Shown: positions 22,253 through 34,589 of the stretch, one piece after another
Layout: every line of letters starts with the position of its first letter
Numbering within the stretch: the stretch's first letter is position 1
Assembly: GCF_954871325.1 (NCBI RefSeq)
Contig: NC_088779.1
Location: forward strand, 16,556,846 to 16,620,845
Reading direction: 5' to 3'
DNA: 64,000 bases
Source: Gordionus sp. m RMFG-2023
Lineage: Eukaryota > Nematomorpha > Gordioida > Chordodea > Parachordodidae
The notes under the pieces: model-generated
Told to the model about the DNA's origin: nothing
Database searches by the model: none
What the model saw: only the letters and a program-made list of their open reading frames with translations
Made by a program: the position numbers and the translations under genes

Positions 22253-23309
22253 TTTTGTCCTACCTCAAGTAAAGTTAGCACTTATTTTGGAGTCGTTAAA
22301 TATTAGGGGAAAAGATTCGGCCCACATTGTGATGACAGATAGCTGTTAATGTTGAACTACATGATAATTTTGAAAATGTCGAGTGGAGAATTGGAGAATT
22401 TTATAAAATATATATTTAAGAGCGGAAAAATAAAATTAAAGAACTAGACATATTTTTCGAATAAATATTTAAAATTTATTTTAAAAATATAAAAATAATC
22501 AAATACTGTCTCTCAAAATTATTATTTATATATTAAAAACATTAAAATGTTAAAAAAAAAATTGTGGGAGAAATTAAAAAATTGTGGGAGCTTTTTGTGG
22601 GAGATTTCTAATTGTGGGAGTAAGATGTATGTGGGTAAACTAAAAAATTGTGGGAGACTCCCACTGATGAGGGCAGACATGGCAACCCTGTGTATGACGC
22701 CCAGGCGTAGATTGGTACAACATGCAAGTTTATTCCAGTTTCATCTAAGAAATATAATTTTTTTCTTGAAATATTTAAAATATTTACACAATAGATTTGA
22801 CGAATATTAATTGCCCCGGGTGTATTTTTTTTATCAGGATCCTTGCCAGCTCTTTTTTTCGACCAACCTATATTTTTGATATATTTACTAATTGGTGTTG
22901 TTTTCGTTTTTGAACTACCAGGGGGTAAATTTTCTTTTATCTCCTGGATAGTAAGAGTGTTATTTTCCAATAATAAGCTTATGATGATGATTCAATTATG
23001 GAAATATATTTTTTCTTACTTCCACTTTTTAAATACTGTATTCTTTTAAAGAATCTTCATTTATATCTGGGAATGTGTCCCGTCTAAATATAAGGACCTA
23101 TGCTATAGACATTTCGACGTATTTTGCAATTTCTTTAATTTTTTTGTTATTTTCCGGCGTTTATAACATTTTAGTAACCATATCTATTTTTTCTTTATTC
23201 CAATATTTGTGTTTGGTTTTTGAATTCTCGGAAGATTGGGTATTTAAATTGGAAAAATTAGTAAACATTTTTTTTATTAATTTAAGAAAAATTAAAAAAA
23301 ATTAATAAA

Positions 23310-24715
23310 TATTTTACTATAACACATTTTTTATTTTAATTTAAATTTCCTACATATTTCTTTTTAACGAGTAATCTTGTTTATTAATTGCTTGTCCATA
23401 TTTAATTTCAATATGTATTAAATTAAAATAAATTTTATTATGTTTTACCGCCTTTTAAAATTGATTATTAACACTCCTTTCACTGTAAGTTATTTTAAAT
23501 TTGTTATTTTTTGTTGTGTTATTTTTAGTTATGTTACTTTTTTATATTATTATAAAAATATTCATTTAAAACAAAGAGGAAATAATATATAAATGGAAAG
23601 AATCATAATATATATACATAATCTAATAATAATCAGAACAGAACTAAGAATAATTGGAACTAAGTATTAAAAAAAAATTTTTTAATTTGTAAGGCAAAAT
23701 TTTCCTACCTAACCCCTCCCCCTCCCCCCCCCCCACCCTCACCTTTCCTATATATAAACTATGTATTCGAAAAAAATTGGTTATATATCATAAATGATTT
23801 TATTTTGAAATAAACTTGTTTGATGCACCTGTCACTGTTATTTCAATTGATATATTTTATTTTCAATTTTAGTCTTATTTTTTATTGTTAATTTTTAATA
23901 ATTTTTTTATTTTAAATCAAACTTGATATATTTATAAATTTCGTTATTATTAAAATATCATAAATGTTTTAGTCATCATGAAAGAATGTGGCAAAATTTA
24001 TTAAACATTCAAAAATATTATTTTTATATTTTATGATAAAAATTATAATTATTTAAATATTGAAAGACGCAATCTAGTGGATAGAATATTATTTTTTTTA
24101 TTTTTATAAATAAAAAAAGGTTATGAGCTGATTTAATTTTATAAAAGTATTGAAGCTAAAATATCTAATATCTCAATTAATATTAGGAAAGTGAAAGCCC
24201 ACTGGAATTTGATTTTAAATATAATACATAAATAAAGGAGTACTTATAGCCGAGCAATATTTAGTAATTAATAATTTATTTTGCAATTACAGTCAAGCGT
24301 TATTTAAATAATAAATAATTTATTACTTGGTTAGAGATATTTTCTTGCCGAGCGAATAGACCCACCGAAAATTATATAAAAAAACAACATACATTATTAA
24401 AAAAATAATAAGCCATCGAGAAAAGGCAGCAACCAAAAAATTAATATAATCATTAAATTAAATTATCTCAAAAAAATAATATAACACATCAAAATTAATC
24501 TCAGAAAAATATTTTTAAAAAATAATCTAAGTTCAATAAACTTTAACCTTCCAAAAAATTTATTTAAAAATTACTATAAGATCTCAAAATACACTAAAAA
24601 TATTATTTAAAAAATAATATATCTAACAAAATCTATAAATTATAAAAAATAAATTTATAAATAATAAATTCCTCATAAATAAAATAAATTTATTAATTTG
24701 TAAAATAGAATACAC
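23310..24715. other. AT-rich spacer with C-rich tract
   Basis: The notable features are a pyrimidine tract near 23710-23745 (runs of C up to about 10) and TATAGCCGAGCAATATTTAG at 24246, which recurs in similar form at 29700. No coding similarity. Confidence 0.4.
24246..24281 (+). repeat. Short dispersed repeat (GCCGAGCAATATTTAGTAA)
   Basis: GCCGAGCAATATTTAGTAAT followed by TAATAATTTATT here corresponds to GCCGAGCGATATTTAGTAAT at about 29702-29736. Both are followed some 60-100 bp later by another GAGCGA/CAGCGA block. Family unknown. Confidence 0.5.
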
Positions 24716-24720
24716 TGCTT

Positions 24721-24841
24721 AATTTAACCAGATAATGTGTACATTGTCGAAATAACAAATCCCTGCCTACCACTATAACACATTGCCGAAAAAAATTAGA
24801 TAATGTACACATTGCTGAAAATAACACATTGACGCTAACAT
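24721..24841 (-). repeat. Dispersed repeat, copy 2 (inverted relative to 13.87 kb)
   Basis: On the minus strand it reads TTTTTTTCGGCAATGTGTTA, then GTGGTAGGCAGGG and TTATTTCGACAATGTACA, matching 13871-13982 in order. Two CATTGC/GACAATG blocks make the segment partly self-complementary. Confidence 0.6.
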
Positions 24842-24849
24842 ATATATAA

Positions 24850-26820
24850 ATATTAAAGCTCCTTTTAAAATAAAAATGAATATTTACAATAATTGATTAT
24901 ATATTTGAAATTACCATATGATGAAGCAGATTACATAATCAAACATTTCAATATTAATTTCAGTCCAATCATATGATTAGAAAGGCATTTTTTAGTAAAT
25001 AATTAAAATAGAAGTAATCTATAAAGGAAATTATTTCTAAGTATTCAATTATTAAAATAATTTAGCCAAACCAAATCTGAATAACTAACTTCTCACCTGA
25101 GAATGTATTGCACTATTATTTTCAAAGAAATCTTTAATAGAAGGATAACTATTAAATGTCTTTAACGTATTTCTACTATATTTAAGATAATTTAAAACCC
25201 CCAGCTTAGTACTATTTGTATCATGAAACTTAAAAATGTCGATTTCATATTATGCAACTTTTAATAGGTAGTCAATATTACAAAAATGACGATGATATAT
25301 CTGGTTGAATCAATTTTTTTGTGGTGGTGAAAAAAGTTAGTTTTACTCTATGCTGTTCTAGATATAATTCATATTCATTGAAAAGACCAAAATGATATCT
25401 CCAATTTATAATAATATGTTTCAAACAATATAATCTTAATCAAGCTTGTGCAAAGATATAATTCTTCCTAAACTTTATTTGTGTATTGTTTACATTAATA
25501 ACCTAATCCTTTAATACCTTGAATGAAAAAAATGATAAGCAGGATGAAAAATCCTACGAGGTTGGGAAACAGGAATTTCTTTCTTTCTTTCTTTAGTTAT
25601 ATTAATTCAGATAAATGCAAATAAGATTGTTGTATATTACTATCAAGGGGATGTTGAACGAATCGGTATTTTTTTTTTCTGATTACACTTGACATAGGGC
25701 TGGGAACCAATCAGGGCTAATTAAATCATTCAAATTGTGCTTAAATATATGATATATTAAAATATATATAATAATGTATAGTAATTGGTTACTTTATAAA
25801 TTTAAATCAGTTTTATTTTATAATGCAATTTAGGAAAAAAATTATTAAACATTTTAGATTATTGTCACGGAAGATAATGTCGGTAAATAGAACTTATTAA
25901 AATAATAATTAAAATTGGTTAAATTAAAATAAATCTTTGTAAAGTCCAATGTGATGTAGTAGAATGGGGTTGGTATATATTTAATATAGACGATGGCCTG
26001 ATTTTAGCTAGGGTTTTTAGTAAGCATGATTGAGGTAACAATTGGAGACTAGATTGAAATAAAAAGAACTGAAAATAATAATCAGAATATATATAAACAT
26101 TTAAATTAAATAATTTTATTATCATATTACATGTTCCAACATAATTATAAAATAATAAGACATATTAAAAGACAAAGGGTTAAAGCTAAATAAAAATTAA
26201 GAAAGAATACTTTCCCAAAAATTGGAAAGTGGTATAATATTCACAAAATCTTAATTATATATCATTTCCTTAATAATCATTAACATAGTCTGTAATCTTA
26301 AATAATATATTAATAATTCTTTTAATTTGAACAATATATTTTTCGTTTTCATCTAAATATTACAACAGGGTTTTGCTTCGTAAGACTAAATTTTACAATT
26401 GTTCAAATTTTTTTAAAGAAAAATATTATTTACTTATCAATTTATAATATATATATGGAATTAGCTTAAAAATAAGTTAAATAGTATATATATTGGGTTT
26501 AAAATATCTTAGCATGTGACTATTTACAGATATCTTGCACAATACCAAAATTTTACATATTTAAATGTCATATTTTATGATTTTTATATTAATTATCTAT
26601 AAATGGTATATTAAATCAGCAAATTATTTTCCATGAAAATAACGGAATAATATTTATTATCCTAGAGAAATCGGTTTCTAAATTATAAATTATAACACAA
26701 AATATTTTGGTTATCAAACAAATCTTATAATAATTGTTGCTCTTTATTAACAATATAAAACCATGTGATTTTGTAAATTAAAAATCATGTACAGATCTGA
26801 TAATATAAAATTATGCCAAG
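24850..26820. other. AT-rich region, nothing recognised
   Basis: A TTTC microsatellite lies at about 25578-25596. GGGCTGGGAACCAATCAGGG near 25697 could be a decayed transposon end, but no partner was found. Confidence 0.4.
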
Positions 26821-26821
26821 A

Positions 26822-27625
26822 AAAATTGGAATGCATCAAGTTTGATTTCTGAATTCCCTAAGAAAAAGTGGAATATTCGTTCAGTTCAAAGAGCTTTAAA
26901 GAGACTTGTGAGTTTGCTTTAATGAATTTTCGATATTGTTATATCCGCGGTAATGCATTCGCTAAAATATCTTAGAGGTAATCAACACTCGCGATAATGC
27001 ATTGGTGATAATATTTTTCGCGGAAAAATTTTCGCGATATTGACGAGATACGGATGCTTATTCAAATTTGGTCTCGCGCAATCAGCCAATTTTCCTATCA
27101 TTTGAAGGCTATTAACCACCAATAGTCATATCTAATAATAAATATTAGGTAAGAGTATGGAGGAAGGGTTTCGTTTGCCCGGGTATTTCTACAAATACAT
27201 TTTAGCTATATTTAAAATAATTCAATGGAATTTTAGAGAGTCAATCTTTCCTATAAAAGTTTAATTATTCAAAAATGTCAAGTTGGATGAATTTTAGGTA
27301 AGATTATAATTTGTAAGCCAATTAACATTGTCTATTTTTTATTTTTTTATCTACCATATGATTGGTTGAATTTTTATTTATTTATTTTTTAAATATTTTT
27401 TTGTTCAATGATATTTTTATTATTTAAAACAATCGGTTGTTAATTTTTACACATATTTTTTTTAAATAAATTTTTTATAATTTTTAAATTTTAATATGTG
27501 ATAATAAATGTTTAAAATATTTATTTGAAGATTATTTTTTTGTGGAACGGGGTTGATAGAGAAGCATATATACCCATTGAGCGTATTTGGCGTGACCTCA
27601 AAACAAGATGTTAAATCTGGGAGTC
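26822..27625 (+). pseudogene. Mariner-like transposase relic, internally deleted
   Basis: At the start, KKNWNASSLISEFPKKKWNI then RSVQRALKRL reads as the first helix-turn-helix of a mariner-type transposase; family relatives read EFPxKxWxxxxVxxLLKKI. At 27578-27610 the frame gives PIERIWRDLKTRC, the segment around the final catalytic acidic residue (NPIExxWxxLK). Nothing of the catalytic core between them is recognisable. The 26940-27090 interval is unusually rich in CG dinucleotides (several TCGCG/CGCGA) for this window and may be unrelated inserted sequence. Confidence 0.55.
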
Positions 27626-27718
27626 CTAGTTTATAAAAAGCAACATTAATTTATTTAAAGAAGAAAAAAAATATAAATCTCTTGAATATCTTTAAAAATA
27701 TTCTAGAAAATATTATTC

Positions 27719-27802
27719 AAGTATTTCTTTTTATAAATATATAGAATATATATTTTGTTATACCTTTTTATAAATATATAGAAATATATTTTGTTATACC
27801 TT
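27719..27802. repeat. Tandem duplication, ~46 bp x 2
   Basis: TTTTTATAAATATATAGAA followed by TATATTTTGTTATACC occurs twice in a row with minor differences. Confidence 0.8.
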
Positions 27803-27950
27803 ATTATATTTTAATTTGAAAAGTAAATTTTTTAATAAATCAAGTATTTAATCCTTTATTTTCAATTTTCAATTTTCAAATAATAAATAATATAAAGTAT
27901 TAAAAAAACCGAAAATAAAATATTTTATGTTTTAATATATTTAAAAATGT

Positions 27951-29095
27951 TTAAAAAATATAAAATAATACTATAAAAAAAAAGAACGGAGATGGTGTGA
28001 CGCAGGGAAACAAAAATGAAAAAAGGACGGATAGCTCTTTGGCTAGAAGACTACCATTGAAACTGATATAATTAGCTTTGAGAATCGCTATGGATAATCG
28101 TTGACGAAGAAAAAACCCTCTCGAGGTTCTTCTGAGAGTTTGCTGATTTGTGATCCTAAGTTTTTGAAAAATGCTAAGGCGAGTTTGCCGAAGGTGCCAA
28201 GAGTGGTTGATATGATTGGGTAGAAGCAATGATCGTTCATTATTTCTGTGTATTTAGAAGTTTTAAGTTGTTCCTTCTTGTCAAGGATGTTGATGGCGTG
28301 GTTGGATGGGGCCAAGGGGGTCAATACAGGAATAGTCCGATGCCAAAAGTTGGCCTCTCCTCCATGGGATTTGAGAGATCCCGTCAGGACGTTTACCGTC
28401 AGATCTAAAAAGACCCTGTGGTTCTAGAGTGGAAGGAATTTGGGCGGATTTCAGTGCATGTTGGATGATTGTATTACATTGCTTGTGTCTGATGAATCGT
28501 CCATTGCAGGAGCGACAATGTAAACTATGTCTACCCTTCGAGTCAACTGGCGAGTTGCACCCTGAGCAGATGTGAGGGTGAGTGATGGAACAATTTAGAC
28601 GAATGCCGATGGCGTGGGTAAATTCATTGTTGGATAGTTGAAGCTGAAGATTGGTAGATGGGATGGCCTCAAGAAACTCATGTCCCGTACCATTGAGCAG
28701 GGAAGAGAATAGGGTGCGGTCGGTAGATTGCATGCTAGATAAGAGAGTTTCAACGCAGCAAGCAACCACTGGTGCATCCCAGTCTTTCTGTCTATGGGTT
28801 GTGGGGGGATGAGAATCAGCATTGATCCTTGTTTTCCAAATATCCATAGCCACGATTAAGGAAAGGTCTTTTTTAGAATTATGGGCGGTGGTTATTGACT
28901 TTGTCAAGAGACTACTCGATATGAAAGTAGTTATTGCTAAGTCATGTGGAGATCTGATGCCGAGACCACCAAATTTGGTTGGAAGAGTTGCTTGGGCCCA
29001 AGTGGTTTCATTGAATCTGATATTTACTATTTTTTCGGTTAAGTCCTTTATTCCTTTTTCGTAAGTTTGGAGAGGAATAGGATATTTAAAAATTG
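27951..29095 (-). pseudogene. Retroelement C-terminal half, best preserved copy
   Basis: The minus strand is open in one frame from about 29090 to 28281. It starts with the post-RT segment LPTKFGGLGIRSPHDLA, then FLEAIPSTNLQLQLSNNE, the knuckle CSGCNSPVDSKGRHSLHC, HALKSAQIPSTLEP, RSDGKRPDGISQIPWRRG and ASDYSCIDPLGP. A shift leads to LGTFGKLALAFFKNLGSQI (28324-28088), and another to GFFLRQRLSIAILKANYIS, the element's end. The RT itself is missing, so this is a 5'-truncated insertion as expected from target-primed reverse transcription. The RPD...D spacing resembles a PD-(D/E)xK nuclease core; that is inference. Confidence 0.75.
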
Positions 29096-29109
29096 GTGTT
29101 AACCGAAGT

Positions 29110-31195
29110 GTGTAAAGAATCCTTTGTATAAAAATGAAAATTGTATGCTTAGATAATATGTAATTAGTAATTTATAAGTTAATAAATGAACATTGAGAAA
29201 GAATCGAAGCTATCTAAATTACAAATCTGCACGGCATCTTTATCCTTAAAGATTCTTTTTCCCATTTACCCTTCCCTTTAAATTTTATCATGTCCAACTC
29301 ATTTTTATTTAGCTTTTTACAAAAAATGGCTGAATAATTTTCTATAATAAAAATATCATTCAACAAAAATATTTAAAAAAAATATATGGGTAAAAATTAA
29401 CAATCAATGGTTTTCGATAATAAAAAAAAATATCATTCAACAAATATATATTTAATTAATAAATATATAAAATTCAACCAATTATATGACAGATAAATAA
29501 ATAAAATATATTCAATTATAATTATGGCTTACAAACCATAATTAGAATTTTTAAAAATTAGTAATAGAGAAGAACCATCAAAAAGGTCTATCACGCCTCC
29601 TTATCGGGTTCATAGAGTTGGATATCGTTATAGCGAATTGCATGATAGATTAGATAAATATAAATTAAATTTGCAACTTTATAGTATATTAAAGTTATAG
29701 TAAGCCGAGCGATATTTAGTAATAAATGATTAATTACATCATTAGCCAGCTCAGCGATTTCCGCGTGATATTTTATAACTTATAATTTAAAATTAGGTTA
29801 GATAGTCCCAGGGGACCGACTTTTTGAACTGCTAAGATTCACATATCTCTTAATAAATGTTTGTAAAAGTAGAGTTGCAATGAGATTTACCTTCATTAAA
29901 AAAATCTTATATACGTTTCATTTTTTTGAAAAAAGCACAGTGAATTAATATATCCCCCCATACTTCATTCTTTATTTTTTAAAAATGTTCTAAAGAAAAT
30001 GGTATTTCATATCTAAATGTCTATGAACAATAACTAATTTATTTATCAGAATTATTTTCTTATATTACCACTACCAGCATAATACCCAAAAATATAAAAA
30101 AAAGTATAAACCTCAATCAATGAATTAATGGATTATTGTTGTAATATTAATTATCTTGCCATATATTTTATCCTACATTATATATACTAAATAAACACAA
30201 TTTTAAGGAATATGAAAACATGAAGGATTCTTTTAAATATGGTAAAAGAACTATTATTATTACATTAAAAATTTAATATAGAATATGATCAAAATATGCA
30301 TGAATTTATTAGTACGGAATCTCCAAAAGATTTATTATATTTTTATCAAGCCATTTGCAAAGTAATAATCCAAAATCATATATTATATGTTAAAAAAAGT
30401 GATTTTCAAACCAAATTGAATTAGCGACAGAAAATTTAACAACGAGAATTTAAAATAAAAATGAAGGAAGTGGTTGATATGTGAATTAAAACTCGTCTTA
30501 AATTACTTATATTAAGAATTAAAAAATAAATAAAAGTAATTTTATAATACAATAAAATATGTTTATCTTTTTGTTGATATTTTTTAAGTAAAATATATTT
30601 ATTACAGTTTTATAGCTTACATTCATGATGCTATATTTCTGATACTATCCATTTTTAGCATGTCAATTATTAGAACTTTCGCATCATAGCATTATTAGGG
30701 AGTGGGGAGGGGCATGGCCTTGAATCCCATAAAAAAATTGAAGAGTAACCTTTAAACTTTGAAATTTCTAAAATAGGTCATTTTGAAAATTTTAGCAAGG
30801 AGTATTTTGAAAATTTTTTAAAAAAGATTTTGAGCCTCCTGAGATTGTAAAGGCTAATAACGTTACTGTGTTGCACTATCAATATTTTTTCTTTATTACT
30901 TCCATCCTCGTAATTTTAAAACAAAAAAACTAATTTCATAACAATGTATCAATCAAATTGAATGAATAACAAAAAAGGCTTAAATTTTTTATATTACAAT
31001 ATTTTCCTCAAAATATAAAAAAAATAATTTAATTGCTCGGGAGTCAGAAGTATAGAGTGCTTGTGATATAAATATTTAATTTCCAAAGATAAATTATTGT
31101 ATTTTACTAATTTACATATCGATTAATATTTCAAATTTTGAGCATTTGTAATGAAATAGTTTGATATATAAAAAAATATTGATATCTCGTTCTTA
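29110..31195. other. AT-rich region, nothing coding
   Basis: Holds the second copy of the GCCGAGCGATATTTAGTAA repeat (29696-29736). CCCAGGGGACCGAC at 29798 could be a hAT end without a visible partner. No protein similarity. Confidence 0.4.
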
Positions 31196-31202
31196 AAGAG
31201 AA

Positions 31203-31275
31203 ATCATAGTGGATAGAGTGACGTTGCCAGGATTTTCAAAGGAGGGGGGGGGGAGTGGGGGAAGGTTTAAAATTT
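31203..31275 (+). repeat. Probable hAT left terminus, unpaired
   Basis: AGTGACGTTGCCAGGATTTT followed by AAAGG and a G-rich tract resembles hAT ends elsewhere in the window (CAGTGxCGTxxxCAGGATTTT then polyG). No right end or 8-bp duplication was found, so the element extent is unknown. Confidence 0.35.
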
Positions 31276-32630
31276 TATTTGGGCCGCGTTTTATTATTGG
31301 TATTTCGGTGGTCTTTATATAATCTCCCTTAAAATTCCCTGAACAAACCCTTATTTTAAAATTTGGCAATGCTTTATGCTCTATTAGTGTCTGACTTTAA
31401 CCAGTATAGTAACCATTATAAAGGAAAAAATTACTAATAACAAGATTTTGACTAACTTAAGGATTAAAAAGTGACAATATCATTAATTCAGCAAATTATA
31501 TCAATATTGTATTTAATTTATCCATTTGGTAGACAGTAGAAAAAAGAAAATTGCCTAAATAGTTATCGTGCTTAAATGTAAAATAAAAAAAACTATTTAT
31601 CTGGCGTGTGCTAATATTTGATGCTGACTAGTACTTTCAATTCCTCACTCAAATATGAGAACCACAAAAATAAACGAAAGTTATAAACAATAAAACTACG
31701 ACGTCACGCTCTAAGCGTGAAGTAAGCTTTTGGAAACATTAATTCTGAAACATCAAGAAGTACTTTATTAGTATATTTTATTGCTTAATTCTCTTTGGTA
31801 ATTGGTAAGAGGAAAAGAATTTTAAAAAAAATCAAATTTAGAAGTTATAACTATCTGGCTTGCGTTTATTTAGTGCCTTATTAATTTTTTAATAAATTTC
31901 GCCAACTATTAAAAAAGTAACTGAATAATGAACCAAAAACTAACAATGATATAATGTCTTAAGAGTAAAGATAGCCAAACATCTGGTAGCATTATCTCGG
32001 AAATTTATGTCAATAATAAGTGCGTATTTAATACATCTTTACTGTTTCAACATGTTTAGTAGATAGATCTTTGGCAAAATAAAAAAAAATAGCCAACATT
32101 GATATCATGCCAGTAGGAAAATTATTGAAGCAATACAATATGTAAAGCATGATTAGTACTTACTAGTTCATTGATCAGTTTTTTTTCAGCTAATAAATAA
32201 AAACCAGTTATAAGCGAAATAAAAATTACAGCGAATCTTAGGTTGAATCTTAAATATCGAATTTTAAATTATCAAAAATCTTATTTCCCGATTCAAGATA
32301 TCTTTAAATCTTATGATACTATGATCTTTATGGATGTTATTTTTTCTGCTCAATTTGTTTAATGAAATAATTAAAATCTCATTATTTAAATCGAGTTATA
32401 TTTTAAAAATTTGATAAATCAGATATTAAGATACAGTTCTAACATAAAGTTTGCCAAACTTTTGACTAATCCTAAAGCTTAGGCGAATATGTAATGCTTA
32501 AAGAATACATTTTATTTGAATCTCCAATTCTGTAAACATTATAAAAATATAAAAGTTATTAACCAAATATGAAAATTACAAAAATTACATTTTAAAAAAA
32601 AATTTTCATGGGAGGGGGGGAGATATTAAA
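31276..32630. other. AT-rich region, nothing recognised
   Basis: No coding similarity or clear repeats, apart from a G8 tract near 32611. Confidence 0.4.
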
Positions 32631-32639
32631 AAAAAACAA

Positions 32640-32875
32640 TTATAGTGAATACTATAGAAAATTTCATTTATTGAGAATTATTTTGTAGAGAATCTCGTTT
32701 ATAGAGAATAATTTTTTTATAATCTAATTTATAGAGACAATTATAGAGAATATCGTTTATAGAGAATCTTGTTTATAGAGAATTATTTTATGGGAAAAGA
32801 TATATAGAGAATAATTTTATGGTATGATTTTATAGAGAATGATTTAATAGAATATGATTTATTTAAAAAATAAAT
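32640..32875 (+). repeat. TTTATAGAGAAT array, forward orientation
   Basis: About a dozen imperfect copies of TTTATAGAGAAT spaced 12-25 bp apart. The reverse-complement motif (ATTCTCTATAAA) forms an array of similar size at 36040-36300, giving an inverted pair 3.2 kb apart. Confidence 0.75.
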
Positions 32876-32879
32876 TATC

Positions 32880-34213
32880 TGAAATAATTTTATTCTCAAA
32901 TATTACCATTTACCGTCTAATTCAATATTTGAGATTCAGAACTCTCCAATTGTTATGGAATAAGCAAAATCTTACTCATAAACAGTTGGCGTATCCATAA
33001 TTTTATTTTTGGACCTGTTTAAAAACTTGTTGTACTTAATAAACTTAATCAAATAAAATATAATAAAAAGAAATTAAAAATATATTAAAAAATTTGTAAA
33101 AGAGTATTATAAATTTTTTAAAACTAAAAATTCTCATTTGAATTTTACCCTTTAATCCGCTATGTCTCCTGTATTATAACTAATTTCCTTAAATCTAGAG
33201 AAGCCACTACTAGAATATGTATATGCATTACATTTTTGTGTAGATTTGTAGCGAAATATTCAATAAATCATTTAAATAAATTCTTAAAAAATTGAATAAA
33301 AACAATACAATATAAAAAATTTTTCTTAAGTTATTATTAATGCCCCGCATAGTCTTTGGAGATTTAAATACTATAGTAATAAATTAAAGCAATAATTAAT
33401 TATCATTATTCATTATATTTTATTTCAATATTTTATTTATTTATTCTCTTATCAAATTTTGTTTGCCAACACATTTACAGTTAGGGTTACCGTTATTTAA
33501 AGAAAATTGTAACGGTTAGGTTACCATTACCCGGAGAAAAATAAGATAACAGTTACTTAAAAAATATAAGGGAAGTAATTTGTTACATAATTAAAATTGC
33601 AATAAAATTGGAAAAAGGAAACATGGAGAGGATCGGCACCCCTGTTTAAACTATAGAGAGAAAATGTATTTATAAAAAAATTCCTTTATTTCCTTTAAAT
33701 TGATTGATATTTGTTCGAAAATATTGACACTATTTTTAATCTATGGGAAATTTTATGTTAGAATTTTAACTATTAGATTTAAAAATAAATTAAATATATA
33801 AAGTAACAAAAACAAATGTTATATAAGGTTATTCTTAAATTGTAATTTTTTTAATTTTCTCGGAAATATACAAATAATCTTGTTGGCCGATATAAACAAC
33901 AGAATAATAGTATTGTATCTCATCCCGTAGATATAAATTTGTTAAAAGAATGAAGGGCATGTTTGAAGCTGCCAAATATAATCATTTACCACACGTTGAT
34001 AGGAGCTTTATATTTCTTATGGTCGAAAAAATTAATCATAGATGATCATTGTGACCGCAATCGTATAATAAGAATTGTTCTCCATATTATTTATTTAATA
34101 TTTAATAACAATTATTCGGTCAATTAAATTAACAGCGGACACCCTTCCTACTTGGCGTCTCTTTCTTTAATTTATTATTTTGATTAAGAAAGAATTCAGC
34201 ATTATTCCCATAT
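32880..34213. other. AT-rich region between repeat arrays
   Basis: No coding similarity. GGATCGGCACCCCTG at about 33631-33645 has the look of a hAT right end (inward CAGGGGTGCCGATCC), but no matching left end or duplication of TTTAAACT was found. GGTTACCGTTA and GGTTACCATTA occur 46 bp apart at about 33486 and 33522. Confidence 0.4.
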
Positions 34214-34221
34214 ATCTGGTA

Positions 34222-34580
34222 CAGGGACATAATCAAAGGGGGGCAGGAGGATTCCCCTCTTGCAATTTTGCCTGTTTTCGAATAAAAATTTCCTCCCTAT
34301 AAACCTCTCAATTCCTCCTCTCAATAAAAAATTTATATAATGTATTATTGTACGGAAGAATTTGTAGAAAAATTAGTAAAAGTATATAAATTTTAAAAAT
34401 AATGACTATGATTTCTTTAGAAATAAAGTACTCTCATATAAAAAGTCCTAAAATTATTTTTATTAATCTAATACAGCCTAAGATCTACAATAGGTATATC
34501 TAAAGACCTCCAATAAAATTGATGGTGGAAAACCCCATAATTGTGCCCCCCCCCCAACCCTTAGCAAAAGCGAATAAACC
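34222..34580. mobile_element. hAT-type MITE, 359 bp
   Basis: The left end CAGGGACATAATCAAAGG is followed by GGGGCAGGAGGATTCCCC. The right end carries a C10 tract and CCCTTAGCAAAAGCG. The flanks ATCTGGTA (34214-34221) and GTCTGGTA (34581-34588) match at 7 of 8. The internal left part resembles the left end of the hAT at 44004 (CGCAAATTTGATTGTTTTC versus TGCAATTTTGCCTGTTTTC). The right terminal repeat is weak, so the right boundary rests mainly on the TSD. Confidence 0.5.
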
Positions 34581-34589
34581 GTCTGGTAC

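Larger units (their letters stand above)
18973..22690 (-). mobile_element. hAT-A copy 1, 3.7 kb, complete ends and TSD
   Basis: Terminal inverted repeats are CAGGGTTGCCAGGTC (left) and, read inward, CAGGGTTGCCATGTC (right), one mismatch in 15. TGTATGAC flanks both ends (18965-18972 and 22691-22698). Inside, from left to right, lie a GTGGGAG-rich end, a 25-bp minisatellite, a decayed plus-strand transposase (19735-20710), the better minus-strand transposase (20820-22252) and a second GTGGGAG-rich end. The intact TSD, and coding sequence nearly identical to the copy at 49.25 kb, point to recent activity of the family. Confidence 0.92.
18541..23200 (-). pseudogene. Tc1/mariner (IS630-like) transposase split by hAT insertion
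   Basis: Two minus-strand blocks form one gene. 23200-22699 holds the HTH region (KIKEIAKYVEMS, RRDTFPDINEDSL), ENLPPGSSKTKTTPISKYI, GWSKKRAGKDPDKK and the first catalytic Asp in FLDETGINLHVVPIYAWAS. 18964-18541 continues SSKGRNVSILYTIG, then IVMDNASIHRSHL with the second Asp and YSPQLKPIEIFFGVLK with the catalytic Glu. Dropping the hAT (18973-22690) and one TSD copy rejoins WAS to YNVRP, matching WAYNVTP in the plus-strand relative. Frameshifts within both blocks show it is inactive apart from the insertion. Confidence 0.8.

Noticed and set aside
29776-33650. hAT element between CAGGGGACCGAC and GGCACCCCTG
   Set aside because: The two ends differ after CAGGGG and the flanking 8-mers do not match, so they are not a pair.
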